Below are positions 8,965-15,406 of a stretch of DNA of 22,463 bases, one piece after another. The DNA is from a virus. The DNA lies in the IMG/VR virus record IMGVR_UViG_3300020203_000104, positions 1 to 22,463 of that record. One strand, given 5' to 3'. Every line of letters starts with the position of its first letter. Position 1 is the first letter of the stretch. Both the position numbers and the translations under genes were made by a program. Below the pieces are notes generated by a model. The model was not told the DNA's origin. It made no database searches and saw only the letters and a list, made by a program, of their open reading frames with translations.

Positions 8965-11409
8965 ATGCCTGGAATTATCCCGACCCTTGCGCAAGGTGCT
9001 TTGACCGTCCGAGACTCCGGCGGCGTTTGTCTTGCGCCCGCCGGAGTCTCTAACGACTACTGCCCCCCGGCACTCTTTACATCATCCTGCGATATTCTGT
9101 ATCTGCCTGATGACTGCACGGCGAGAATTACAGCGGCACAGATTAACGGATTTCAATCCGAGATGCTGTGCCTCGCCGCGACAATGAACCCTAACGGAAA
9201 CTGGAATTGCGATTCTCTTTGCAATCTTAGCGCCGCTTTCATTGGTTATGTTACTGAAACCGGCCCTTCAACTCTTTGGCGGCAGGTTCAAACCCATCTT
9301 TGCTCTATGCCCGCGTTAACGGGTGACGTGTTTGCTGCTCTTCCTAACGGTTCTTTCATAACGTGTGATGGTTCGGGAAATAATCGACGACTAACTCTTG
9401 ATGCGTTAGCTCTTGCTCTTTGTGAAGATGCTAGTTCTCTAGAATCGCTACAAAACTGTATTACAGAAAATAACTACTACGCAACAAGAGCCGCGGCAGT
9501 TACAGCGCTTTCTAACGGATTAATTATTCTTAGGGAAAAGAAAGTATATGTTTTTGGTGGACTTCAGTATGTTAGAGTTGCTAGCTCTGACATAATTTCT
9601 GACTTGCCGGGTTTTGAACCATCTGGCATCTACACGGCTGCTCACTGGGGATTGAGTTACGGAACTTTTGATATAACAGTTGGTCCTATAGGTAAACGCT
9701 TCTCAACACCAGAGCAAGTTCTTAATTTTGCTTATAAGTTTTCAATTGAAGAGCCATTGACAGTTACACAAACTGGAACAATAATCGGTAATATTAGTTT
9801 GCAAAGAAGTCTCCAAAACGTTATTTGGAGAGCAGAGACTTCTCGGGCTTCTCTGGCTATCGCCAATTTTACCGCAACAGCAACACCTCTTTGGAATACT
9901 GATCCTAACAACAACAACAGTGACCCAACTACGAATATTCTTCATCTGGCAAATAGGGCTTCAATTGGAGCAATGCTTCGCGGACGTTATTCCGCCGTTA
10001 TTGAGTGTTTGACAGGGAATGGAATAGAACTAAACGGTAATGACTTTGGACAATTTCGTGATATTCTTTTTATCGCTACATCGACCATAGCGCAACGCGG
10101 TTTGTCTACTGGAGGTAGTATCAAAACCGGCGCGGGTGGACAAACCGATCTATTTAATTGTTCTATTCACGGCTTTATGGCATCTGGAATATCTTGTAAT
10201 TATGGAGGCACGGTTAATGCGTATGACTCTACCTCATCAGTATCTACTGTATCTTGCTGCGGGGATAGCGGTGTTAATCTTCAGTATGCAGGATCAAGTG
10301 TATACGCGGCAGGTTGTATTAGCTACGCTAATTTTAATTGGGGAGGCAGATGCAAACAGTTTGGTCTGTTCTATCCCGGCGACGGTTTTATTATGTATAA
10401 TCGTCTTGACGGATTATCAGCAACCGGAGGCGGAAGATTTAATGCTCTGGGCGCAACAATTACGAATAACGGAGGTTACGGCGTTAATCTTACAGGGTCC
10501 GGAGCAAACGCAGAGTTAGCGAATGCTGCTTTAACGGCTACAATCAGTAATAATGGTAACGGTGGAATATCGCTGCGTCAGCAAGCTAGTGTATCTGCTC
10601 AGGGCATAACCTGCAATAACAACGGAGGCGCGGGAGTTTATATAATAGGCGGAGGTTCCGCCGCCGTTGAAAATTCTACTTTTGACGGAAATGTGAGTCA
10701 TAATCTTTGGGTGCAAGACGGAGGTACAATTACGGCTGATGGCGCGATAGCCTCTAATGCTGTTAACGGACTTGGAGTTAGAATTGATCGAAGCGGTTAT
10801 GTCAACATTAGAAACGGCTCTATTTTTGGTAACTCAAACGCATTCGGAAAACAGATTCTTGTTTCTCAAAACGGAACTGTTAACTGCACCCTCGCTACGA
10901 CTACAGGCGGTGCCCCTATCTCTGACGTGCAAACTACACCTCCACGAAATTCACTGACTGCACAAGGTTCTCTCATAGTTGACAGTGCTTCCAATAGCGT
11001 AATTCGTGTTCTTCGTGAGGATTATGTGCAAACGGTGGTTGCGAATGGTCCGGCTTTTACACAAAACAGCCCTAGTTCAACTGTTCCAACAATACTTATT
11101 GACAGAACTGCTCTGACAAGTGGTATTGGCAGAAACAATTCAGCAGCTGAAACTGCTTTAATTGAGGCAAGCGTTTTAACTTTTGGTGCGGGACCGGGAT
11201 ACGTTCGGTTTCCAACTGAAATAAGACAAGGAGGCGCACCCGGAACAGGTGTAAGAGTTTTGGGTCCACGAGTTACAGGTCATGTCGCTGCGACAGGAAC
11301 AGCGTCAAGCGGAACTTTTGTAACAAGCACAGTAACTCTGGTGCAACTAGCAGAACAAGTTAAGGCACTAAAAGATGCCCTTCTAGCTCACGGTATAATC
11401 GGAACCTGA
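8965..11409 (+). CDS. Tailspike protein with right-handed beta-helix (pectin-lyase-like fold)
   Basis: This 814-residue protein has AAGGAG 8 bases before the ATG, overlapping the previous stop. The N-terminal ~90 residues hold seven cysteines (C22, C33, C42, C51, C69, C82, C86) with CPPALFTS and CDSLC, resembling the start of the upstream fibre; this is probably the baseplate anchor. FGGLQYVRV and similar near 200-250 form a transition region. From roughly 390 to 650 there are successive short rungs rich in Asn and Gly (ITNNGGYGVNL, ISNNGNGGISL, CNNNGGAGVYI, FDGNVSHNLWV), typical of a right-handed beta-helix as in P22-type spikes that bind or cut surface polysaccharide. The last ~25 residues (LVQLAEQVKALKDALLAHG) look like a short trimerising coiled coil. 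No catalytic residues could be assigned. Confidence 0.75.
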   Translation: MPGIIPTLAQGALTVRDSGGVCLAPAGVSNDYCPPALFTSSCDILYLPDDCTARITAAQINGFQSEMLCLAATMNPNGNWNCDSLCNLSAAFIGYVTETGPSTLWRQVQTHLCSMPALTGDVFAALPNGSFITCDGSGNNRRLTLDALALALCEDASSLESLQNCITENNYYATRAAAVTALSNGLIILREKKVYVFGGLQYVRVASSDIISDLPGFEPSGIYTAAHWGLSYGTFDITVGPIGKRFSTPEQVLNFAYKFSIEEPLTVTQTGTIIGNISLQRSLQNVIWRAETSRASLAIANFTATATPLWNTDPNNNNSDPTTNILHLANRASIGAMLRGRYSAVIECLTGNGIELNGNDFGQFRDILFIATSTIAQRGLSTGGSIKTGAGGQTDLFNCSIHGFMASGISCNYGGTVNAYDSTSSVSTVSCCGDSGVNLQYAGSSVYAAGCISYANFNWGGRCKQFGLFYPGDGFIMYNRLDGLSATGGGRFNALGATITNNGGYGVNLTGSGANAELANAALTATISNNGNGGISLRQQASVSAQGITCNNNGGAGVYIIGGGSAAVENSTFDGNVSHNLWVQDGGTITADGAIASNAVNGLGVRIDRSGYVNIRNGSIFGNSNAFGKQILVSQNGTVNCTLATTTGGAPISDVQTTPPRNSLTAQGSLIVDSASNSVIRVLREDYVQTVVANGPAFTQNSPSSTVPTILIDRTALTSGIGRNNSAAETALIEASVLTFGAGPGYVRFPTEIRQGGAPGTGVRVLGPRVTGHVAATGTASSGTFVTSTVTLVQLAEQVKALKDALLAHGIIGT

Positions 11410-11447
11410 TATAAGCTACGACTAGAAATCAATGCAGGAGCAAAACA

Positions 11448-11720
11448 ATGCTTGATATGAGTATCTTCAAAGCGCGGTCGTTCTATGCGACGGCCGCCGC
11501 CATCTTGACCGGCCTGGAGCAGACTATCAACGTATCGGCGGCCACCGACATTCCGGGGCTGCTAGGCGCCGTTGCTATGATCCTTGGCTTCATCGGTATC
11601 GACGGGGAAGCGTTCATCACTGTCGCCGGTCCCATCATCACCGCCGTTCTGGGCCTCTGGGCTTACATCGAACGCCTTAATGGCACCCGTCACCTTGTTT
11701 TGTGGAATGATGACAAATGA
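11448..11720 (+). CDS. Putative holin (small two-helix membrane protein)
   Basis: This is a 90-residue protein with AGGAG seven bases before the ATG. A polar N-terminus is followed by two hydrophobic stretches, about residues 36-50 and 55-75, separated by a short IDGEA turn, and a charged C-terminal tail (ERLNG, WNDDK). It lies directly upstream of the endolysin and overlaps it by four bases (ATGA), the classical holin-lysin pair. Size, topology and position fit a class II-like holin that opens the inner membrane to time lysis, though no family-specific motif was recognised. A second ATG at codon 4 raises the possibility of two start sites. The bases here are visibly richer in G+C than in the tailspike gene before it. 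Confidence 0.6.
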   Translation: MLDMSIFKARSFYATAAAILTGLEQTINVSAATDIPGLLGAVAMILGFIGIDGEAFITVAGPIITAVLGLWAYIERLNGTRHLVLWNDDK

Positions 11721-12445
11721 TCTATGACATCGAGACTGTGCAAGAAGCTCTTAATAGTCGCGGCTACTTTGGCGCGAACGGGAAACCGCTCGTCGTTGAC
11801 GGCCTCCGCGGGCGAAACACTAATCATGCGCTGGTCAACTTTAAGCTATCGGTCGGCTTATCCAGTTCGCTGGACCTTGGGCCGCTGACTTGGGCGCTTC
11901 TAATCGGGGATAGCCGACCGCTGGACGATACTCTGCCCAAAGCTTCGGAAGAAACGCCTTGGTATGTCCTCGGTTTGCAGATGATCGGAAAGCATGAGGT
12001 TCGCGACAACCGCGAGCTTTCTCTTTGGCTCAGGTCAGATAGGCGGACAATTGGCGATCCCTCGGATATTGCTTGGTGCGGGGATTATGTGGAGACCGCG
12101 CTTCGTAATACCATTTCTGATCTTATTGTTCCCAGTAACCCGTATCTGGCCGCGAATTGGGCATCTTGGGGGCAGCACGTCGCTCCGCAGCGCGGTTGCA
12201 TTCTGTCTTTCTGGCGCGGGTCGCCGGATAGCTGGAAGGGCCACGTTGGCTTCTACGCCGGGGAGTCCAAAGACAACTTCTACGTCCTTGGCGGCAACCA
12301 GAGAAACATGGTGAGTATCGCGCCACTGTCAAAGAGCCGCTTGCGCAAAGACGGGTCACGGTGGCCAGATGCGCGCTATGGATTTGTGCCTAGTGGTCGC
12401 CGCGTCCAGATGACAGGCGGTACGGTAAGCACCAACGAATCCTGA
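11717..12445 (+). CDS. Endolysin: peptidoglycan-binding domain plus TIGR02594/NlpC-CHAP-type cysteine peptidase domain
   Basis: This 242-residue protein has no signal peptide, consistent with holin-dependent release. Residues 1-65 look like a peptidoglycan-binding domain (VQEALNSRGYFG, VDGLRGRNTNHALVNFK). After a linker, the region from PWYVLG (81) on matches the TIGR02594 pattern: IAWCGDYVETAL with the likely nucleophile C121, a Trp/Gly segment around 148-152, GCILSFWRG, GHVGFY with the likely catalytic H176, and LGGNQ at 191-195 supplying the polar third residue. The predicted role is peptidoglycan cleavage at the end of infection. The domain architecture is seen and the fold and residues follow the family; whether it cuts an amide or a peptide bond cannot be told. 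It is the last plus-strand gene before the terminator. Confidence 0.85.
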   Translation: MIYDIETVQEALNSRGYFGANGKPLVVDGLRGRNTNHALVNFKLSVGLSSSLDLGPLTWALLIGDSRPLDDTLPKASEETPWYVLGLQMIGKHEVRDNRELSLWLRSDRRTIGDPSDIAWCGDYVETALRNTISDLIVPSNPYLAANWASWGQHVAPQRGCILSFWRGSPDSWKGHVGFYAGESKDNFYVLGGNQRNMVSIAPLSKSRLRKDGSRWPDARYGFVPSGRRVQMTGGTVSTNES

Positions 12446-12940
12446 CGGTCTCCTTCCTCCGCTGTCAGGCAGTCGAACTGGCCAGTCCTTTGGGCTGGCC
12501 TTTTTTCGTTTATCCCACTCTTCTTTTATATCAAACCGTCCAATTATTCCGTAAGCCTCAGAAGAAGAATAACCTTTCTTTTGTAACAAAGTATAATCAT
12601 TAAGTTCTGTCTGTGTTAAGCGCAGCTTTAGGTTATTTTTTGGATTTTTAAAGTAGGCTTTAACTGCCTGTTTACAAGCTTCAGTCCTTTTAACAGTGTG
12701 CATTCTTTGCATAAACAAGTTTTTGCTTTCAGGAGTTAAAAGATGTTTTAAACCTACCTGCCTACACCACTCCCGTCCTTTTTCGGTTGCCCTCCAATTT
12801 GGGACTTTTAAGTTTAGAAGTCGGCATTTAAGATATATGCCCTGCGGTCTTATATTGTATTTCTTTGCAATCTCAATTCTTGAAAGCCCAACCTCAAGCT
12901 CAGCTATAAGCTGCTCTTTTGTTAGTTTTGACTTGCCCAT
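12356..12940 (-). CDS. Helix-turn-helix protein of unknown function
   Basis: The frame is open to 13048, but the Met at 12940 has AGGAG eight bases upstream and its ATG overlaps the stop of the preceding 52-aa gene (TAATG), so a 194-residue protein is chosen. Residues ~5-45 (LTKEQLIAELEVGLSRIEIAKKYNIRPQGIYLKC) look like a homeodomain-like helix-turn-helix, as in transposase or homing-endonuclease DNA-binding parts. The middle is very basic (KNPKNNLKLRL) and TQTELNDYTLLQKKGYSSSEAYGII may be a second small helical unit. No HNH or GIY-YIG nuclease motif was found. The last ~55 residues read through the antisense of the plus-strand terminator and the end of the endolysin, have a different composition (Pro, Gly, Arg) and may be a recent extension. 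The function is unknown. Confidence 0.6.
   Translation of the reverse strand: MGKSKLTKEQLIAELEVGLSRIEIAKKYNIRPQGIYLKCRLLNLKVPNWRATEKGREWCRQVGLKHLLTPESKNLFMQRMHTVKRTEACKQAVKAYFKNPKNNLKLRLTQTELNDYTLLQKKGYSSSEAYGIIGRFDIKEEWDKRKKASPKDWPVRLPDSGGRRPSGFVGAYRTACHLDAATTRHKSIARIWPP
12480..12506 (+). terminator. Intrinsic terminator of the tail/lysis transcript
   Basis: GGCCAGTCC and GGGCTGGCC form a 9-bp stem (one G-T pair) with a TTT loop, followed directly by six T. It lies 35 bases after the endolysin stop. A second, weaker hairpin (CCTGAC at 12441-12446 with GTCAGG at 12464-12469) overlaps that stop. The stem also lies inside the 3' coding part of the minus-strand gene that converges on it. On the minus strand there is no T-run after the stem, so it should mainly stop plus-strand transcription. 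Confidence 0.88.
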
Positions 12941-13098
12941 TAGTTTTTCTCCTGGCAGCTTACTAACTCCGCATTGGAACAATCCGCAGGGATAAAAGAA
13001 AAAACCACTACAAGAACCACGCACAAGCTGACGATGGATAGCACCCAACCACCATAAAAGACAGCCAAAGCGCGGACAATTTCCTCTTCTTCAGTCAT
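12940..13098 (-). CDS. Small single-pass membrane protein (52 aa)
   Basis: This short gene encodes 52 residues starting MTEEEEIVRALAVF. Its ATG overlaps the stop of the upstream 95-aa gene (ATGA) and its TAA overlaps the ATG of the downstream HTH gene (TAATG). GGAGGG lies seven bases before the start. These junctions make it very likely a real gene. An acidic N-terminus (four Glu) is followed by one hydrophobic segment at about 18-36 (WVLSIVSLCVVLVVVFSFI) and a short tail with two cysteines (PADC, VSC). The function is unknown; the lysis genes are close but lie on the other strand, and there is nothing specific enough to call it a spanin or antiholin. Confidence 0.75.
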   Translation of the reverse strand: MTEEEEIVRALAVFYGGWVLSIVSLCVVLVVVFSFIPADCSNAELVSCQEKN

Positions 13099-13382
13099 CC
13101 GTAAACCCTCCTATAGGATTCTAACTCTTTGTTGGTTGCGGCGTGATCTATTGTTTCTTTATCCAGCTTGTTCTCAAGTTCGTTAATACGCCGTCGAAAG
13201 CCATCATTGTTTTCTGCTTCGTACAGCAGGGCCTGCATCGCATAATAATTGTTGACAAGCCGGTTGCTCATTTCAAGTAAGACAGGATTTATCGTCCCGC
13301 GATATTTGTGGACTAACTCCAAATCCGACAGAGTGCTCAACAGGATTGACAAGTCTTGCGGATTCTTTTGGTCAAAAGGCAT
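13095..13382 (-). CDS. Hypothetical protein with a coiled-coil C-terminus
   Basis: This is a 95-residue protein. A GAGG/AGAGG sequence lies about 9 bases before the ATG, and its stop overlaps the next start. The N-terminal half (SILLSTLSDLELVHKYRGTI) is helical and polar. The second half (ALLYEAENNDGFRRRINELENKLDKE and on) has heptad-like spacing and high charge, suggesting a coiled coil. No family was recognised. It lies 19 bases downstream of the ligase gene in the same transcript, so a role in DNA metabolism is possible but not shown. Confidence 0.6.
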   Translation of the reverse strand: MPFDQKNPQDLSILLSTLSDLELVHKYRGTINPVLLEMSNRLVNNYYAMQALLYEAENNDGFRRRINELENKLDKETIDHAATNKELESYRRVYG

Positions 13383-13401
13383 CTTAGTTCCTCTCCTCGG
13401 G

Positions 13402-14328
13402 TTACATATCCACGTCGCTGCGGAAACTTTGAAAGGTTGGGAAGCGGAGTTTGTCCTTTACGCCTTTAGGGAAGTATTGGAACTTAACGATCCTTTGCAA
13501 GATCGTATTTGGATAGTTCCAGTAGTCTTCGCGCTCCTGTGCGGTTAATTTTCCCGCGCTGATCGTTACGACTTCGCCCTTGTGCAGCGTCTTTTCTCCG
13601 AACGTAATATCGGATAGTAGCCTAACGGATAGCGTTCCGATCATGCCGTTAGGTGACATATTTTCTTGGTGACTGCTGCGTTCGGTATGACCAAGCTCGT
13701 TGATCTTGGCCTCATTATTGTTTGTCTGACCTTCTTGGATGGAGACGATAACGCCTTCCGAATCGGCAAAGCGTTTGATTCGCAGTAGACCGCCTTCGCG
13801 GACTGTGCTTCTCCCATGTTTGTAAACACCGCCGGGTGCGCGAAGAATAGTCCCTTCATAGCCGAGCGCGAGTAGGGTATCGTCGTTATATTCAACAGCC
13901 TCTTTACTGTCACATCGGGATTGTGGAACGACATGCAGACAAGCGGCAAGATCGGGCGGCAAGCCCGCGACCTTAGCGGCCATCGCTTGCCAGCGGGCCG
14001 CGTAGGGCAGGCCAGCGGTGGCCGGGGTCACAAGGTCAAAGACATGCCACATCACGCGGGGCGCTCCTGCGATGGTCCCTAGCGCGCTTGTGGTCAAGCG
14101 GCAAAGGTCCGGGTGCGTTTCTTTCTCCGCCGCCATCTCACCGTCAAAGCCAAAATACTCCGGTATGCTAAACTTTTCGGTGATGTAGACATTGTTGAAC
14201 TCTTTCAGGCTGCGGCCTGTTAATCGCCCTGACAGGTTAAGCGCGCGAACGCCGTCGATCTTAGGTTGAACCAAGACAGGGTAAGACTGCTTGTTCTCAT
14301 CCCAATCACTAGCCAGCATCGGTTTCAT
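13402..14328 (-). CDS. ATP-dependent DNA ligase
   Basis: The frame extends to 14433, but the Met at 14328 (MKPMLASDW) has AAGGA six bases upstream and gives 308 residues, close to the size of T7-like ligases. The nucleotidyltransferase motifs are visible. Motif I is PKIDGVRA with the AMP-accepting Lys at residue 23; TGRS follows near 37; motif III is FDGEM at 61-65; motif IV is YEGTILR at 157-163; motif V is LLRIKRF at 181-187. A C-terminal OB-like domain with an IGTLSVRL strand completes it. It seals nicks during phage replication, joining Okazaki fragments together with the phage polymerase and clamp. The gene start overlaps the 3' end of the repeat-protein gene by 20 bases, and its bases are more G+C-rich than that neighbour. 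Confidence 0.88.
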   Translation of the reverse strand: MKPMLASDWDENKQSYPVLVQPKIDGVRALNLSGRLTGRSLKEFNNVYITEKFSIPEYFGFDGEMAAEKETHPDLCRLTTSALGTIAGAPRVMWHVFDLVTPATAGLPYAARWQAMAAKVAGLPPDLAACLHVVPQSRCDSKEAVEYNDDTLLALGYEGTILRAPGGVYKHGRSTVREGGLLRIKRFADSEGVIVSIQEGQTNNNEAKINELGHTERSSHQENMSPNGMIGTLSVRLLSDITFGEKTLHKGEVVTISAGKLTAQEREDYWNYPNTILQRIVKFQYFPKGVKDKLRFPTFQSFRSDVDM

Positions 14329-15007
14329 TTGGTTTCCTTCTCTGTTCGGCAAGGCTGTCTCTAAGAATCCTAAACTTGTGAATCGGCAATTTAAGCGCAC
14401 GAGCGGCATCTGTAATACTTCTGTATTGAACACCGTCCCACACTATCGGGCTCTTACCCATTCCAACTCCGATTGTATCCAGTCTATTATTTTTAACTGC
14501 CTGCGAAATAGCTGATGTCGAAACATTAAGTGCAAGCGCCGCTGCACTGTATGAGACATACTGAACACCATAAATAATAATTGGTTTGAAGAGAGTACCT
14601 AGACCAATTGTATCCACCTTACCCCGCTTAACTGAGTGCGCAACAGCTTCTCTTGAAACATTAAGAGCGCGAGCTGCCGCGCTTTGTGACGCATACTGGA
14701 CACCTCGAATAATTAGCGGTCTTACATATATTCCAAGACCAACTGTAGTTAAGCTACCCCGCTTAACTGCCCGAGAAATAGCTTCTCTTGAAACATTAAG
14801 TGCAAGCGCCGCTGCCTTATGTGACTTATACTCGACACCACGAATAATGATAGGTTTCGAAAAAAGACCTAGACCAACTGTATCCAGTCTATTATTTTTA
14901 ACTGCCTGCGAAATAGCTTCTTTTGAAACATTAAGTGCAAGCGCCGCTGCGCTTTGCGACTTATACTCGACACCACGAATAATGATCGGTTTCAAGAGAG
15001 TAACCAT
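14309..15007 (-). CDS. Protein of five tandem IENR1/NUMOD1-like DNA-binding repeats, no nuclease domain
   Basis: This 232-residue protein has GGGAG seven bases before the ATG. It consists almost wholly of five copies of a 45-residue unit starting at residues 6, 51, 96, 141 and 186, with exact spacing. Each unit opens with a strand pair (KPIIIRGVEYKS) and continues as a helix-turn-helix (AAALALNVSKEAISQAVK) ending in GLG or GVG. This resembles the intron-encoded nuclease repeat (IENR1) and NUMOD1 modules that bind DNA in homing endonucleases. The fifth unit is diverged and runs into a charged tail. No GIY-YIG, HNH or LAGLIDADG motif is present. The variable positions lie in and after the second helix (KE/RE/TS; NNRLD/RGSLT/RGKVD), where DNA contacts would be expected. 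The function is unknown; a sequence-specific binder is the natural inference. Confidence 0.8.
   Translation of the reverse strand: MVTLLKPIIIRGVEYKSQSAAALALNVSKEAISQAVKNNRLDTVGLGLFSKPIIIRGVEYKSHKAAALALNVSREAISRAVKRGSLTTVGLGIYVRPLIIRGVQYASQSAAARALNVSREAVAHSVKRGKVDTIGLGTLFKPIIIYGVQYVSYSAAALALNVSTSAISQAVKNNRLDTIGVGMGKSPIVWDGVQYRSITDAARALKLPIHKFRILRDSLAEQRRKPNETDAG
14318..14992 (-). repeat. Five tandem 135-bp coding repeats
   Basis: The units, in minus-strand order, are 14992-14858, 14857-14723, 14722-14588, 14587-14453 and 14452-14318. The first four are clearly alike and the fifth is diverged. Units 1 and 4 share an uninterrupted ~40-base match (beginning at 14879 and 14474 on the plus strand, exactly 405 bases or three units apart), and further identical blocks such as GAAACATTAAGTGCAAGCGC recur. 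Near-identical DNA between non-adjacent units suggests recent duplication or gene conversion. Confidence 0.85.
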
Positions 15008-15216
15008 TTAATAACTCCCACGAACATAATAAAGCCTAGCCAAAACAAAGTGGCCAATAATGGAATCCATAGTGACCAGTCGCGTTTAGGTAGGTTGCCT
15101 CCGTTTCTAAGATCATAGAATAGAGCGGGTGGTAGCTCGGCTGCCTTACGCTCAGCTTCTTTTTTCTTTGCGTAGTTAGTGATAAATGCTGCAAAGTCAG
15201 GATGAAGTTTAGTCAT
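14992..15216 (-). CDS. Small membrane protein (74 aa)
   Basis: This is a 74-residue protein. Its ATG overlaps the stop of the preceding tiny gene (ATGA) and its 3' end overlaps the repeat-protein start by 16 bases. A charged, Lys/Glu/Ala-rich N-terminal helix (FITNYAKKKEAERKAAELP) is followed by one hydrophobic segment at about 49-72 (LWIPLLATLFWLGFIMFVGVI). This suggests a C-terminally anchored protein with the charged part in the cytoplasm. The ribosome binding site is weak (GGAA), which fits translational coupling. No family was recognised. Confidence 0.6.
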   Translation of the reverse strand: MTKLHPDFAAFITNYAKKKEAERKAAELPPALFYDLRNGGNLPKRDWSLWIPLLATLFWLGFIMFVGVIKWLLS

Positions 15217-15332
15217 GACTTTGTTCCGTTTATGTAAGCAACAAGCTCTAGCAAAGCGCGATGCGCCCGCGCTGGTGGCAGAGTCGAAAGTGCTTGCCCG
15301 TTAAAGATTAGTGTCATCAGTTTCGCTCCCAT
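15213..15332 (-). CDS. Tiny hypothetical protein (39 aa, or 34 aa from the second Met)
   Basis: The short frame reads MGAKLMTLIFNGQALSTLPP and continues to 39 residues. Its TGA overlaps the ATG of the next gene (ATGA). Two starts are possible: 15332, with GAGGG five bases upstream, and 15317, with GGGAG eight bases upstream and the more phage-like N-terminus MTLIFNG. It is the first coding sequence after a promoter-like site and fills most of a stretch that otherwise looks empty. It gives one short helix (ARAHRALLELVAYING). The function is unknown. Confidence 0.5.
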   Translation of the reverse strand: MGAKLMTLIFNGQALSTLPPARAHRALLELVAYINGTKS

Positions 15333-15376
15333 CAAAGCCCTCGTTTGATTCACGTTCTTTGTCCTCGCGCTGCCCG

Positions 15377-15406
15377 TAGGTTAACCTAGCACAGCGGCGC
15401 GCGCCG
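15377..15406. promoter_or_regulatory. Two palindromes overlapping the promoter candidate (possible operators)
   Basis: TAGGTTAACCTA (15377-15388) and CGGCGCGCGCCG (15395-15406) are both perfect 12-base palindromes. The first covers the -10 box and the second sits in the spacer next to the -35 box. That is where a dimeric repressor or activator would bind. The second could also form simply because the stretch is G+C-rich. No regulator for them can be named. Confidence 0.4.

Noticed and set aside
12941-13048. Longer version of the HTH protein starting at 13048
   Set aside because: Those 36 codons overlap a well-supported 52-aa gene in another frame, and the Met at 12940 has a much better ribosome binding site.
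14329-14433. Longer version of the ligase starting at 14433
   Set aside because: The extra 35 codons lie inside the fifth repeat unit of the upstream gene, while the Met at 14328 has a ribosome binding site and the length expected of small ATP ligases.
14318-14992. Regular 135-base repeats considered as a CRISPR array or DNA satellite
   Set aside because: The units are far too long, have no spacers and are in-frame coding units of one protein.
14586-15011. Open frame of 141 codons on the plus strand opposite the repeat gene
   Set aside because: It is the antisense of the repeats; its own repetitive Leu/Ala/Ser/Pro sequence follows from the minus-strand units, it has no ribosome binding site, and it opposes the whole local transcript.
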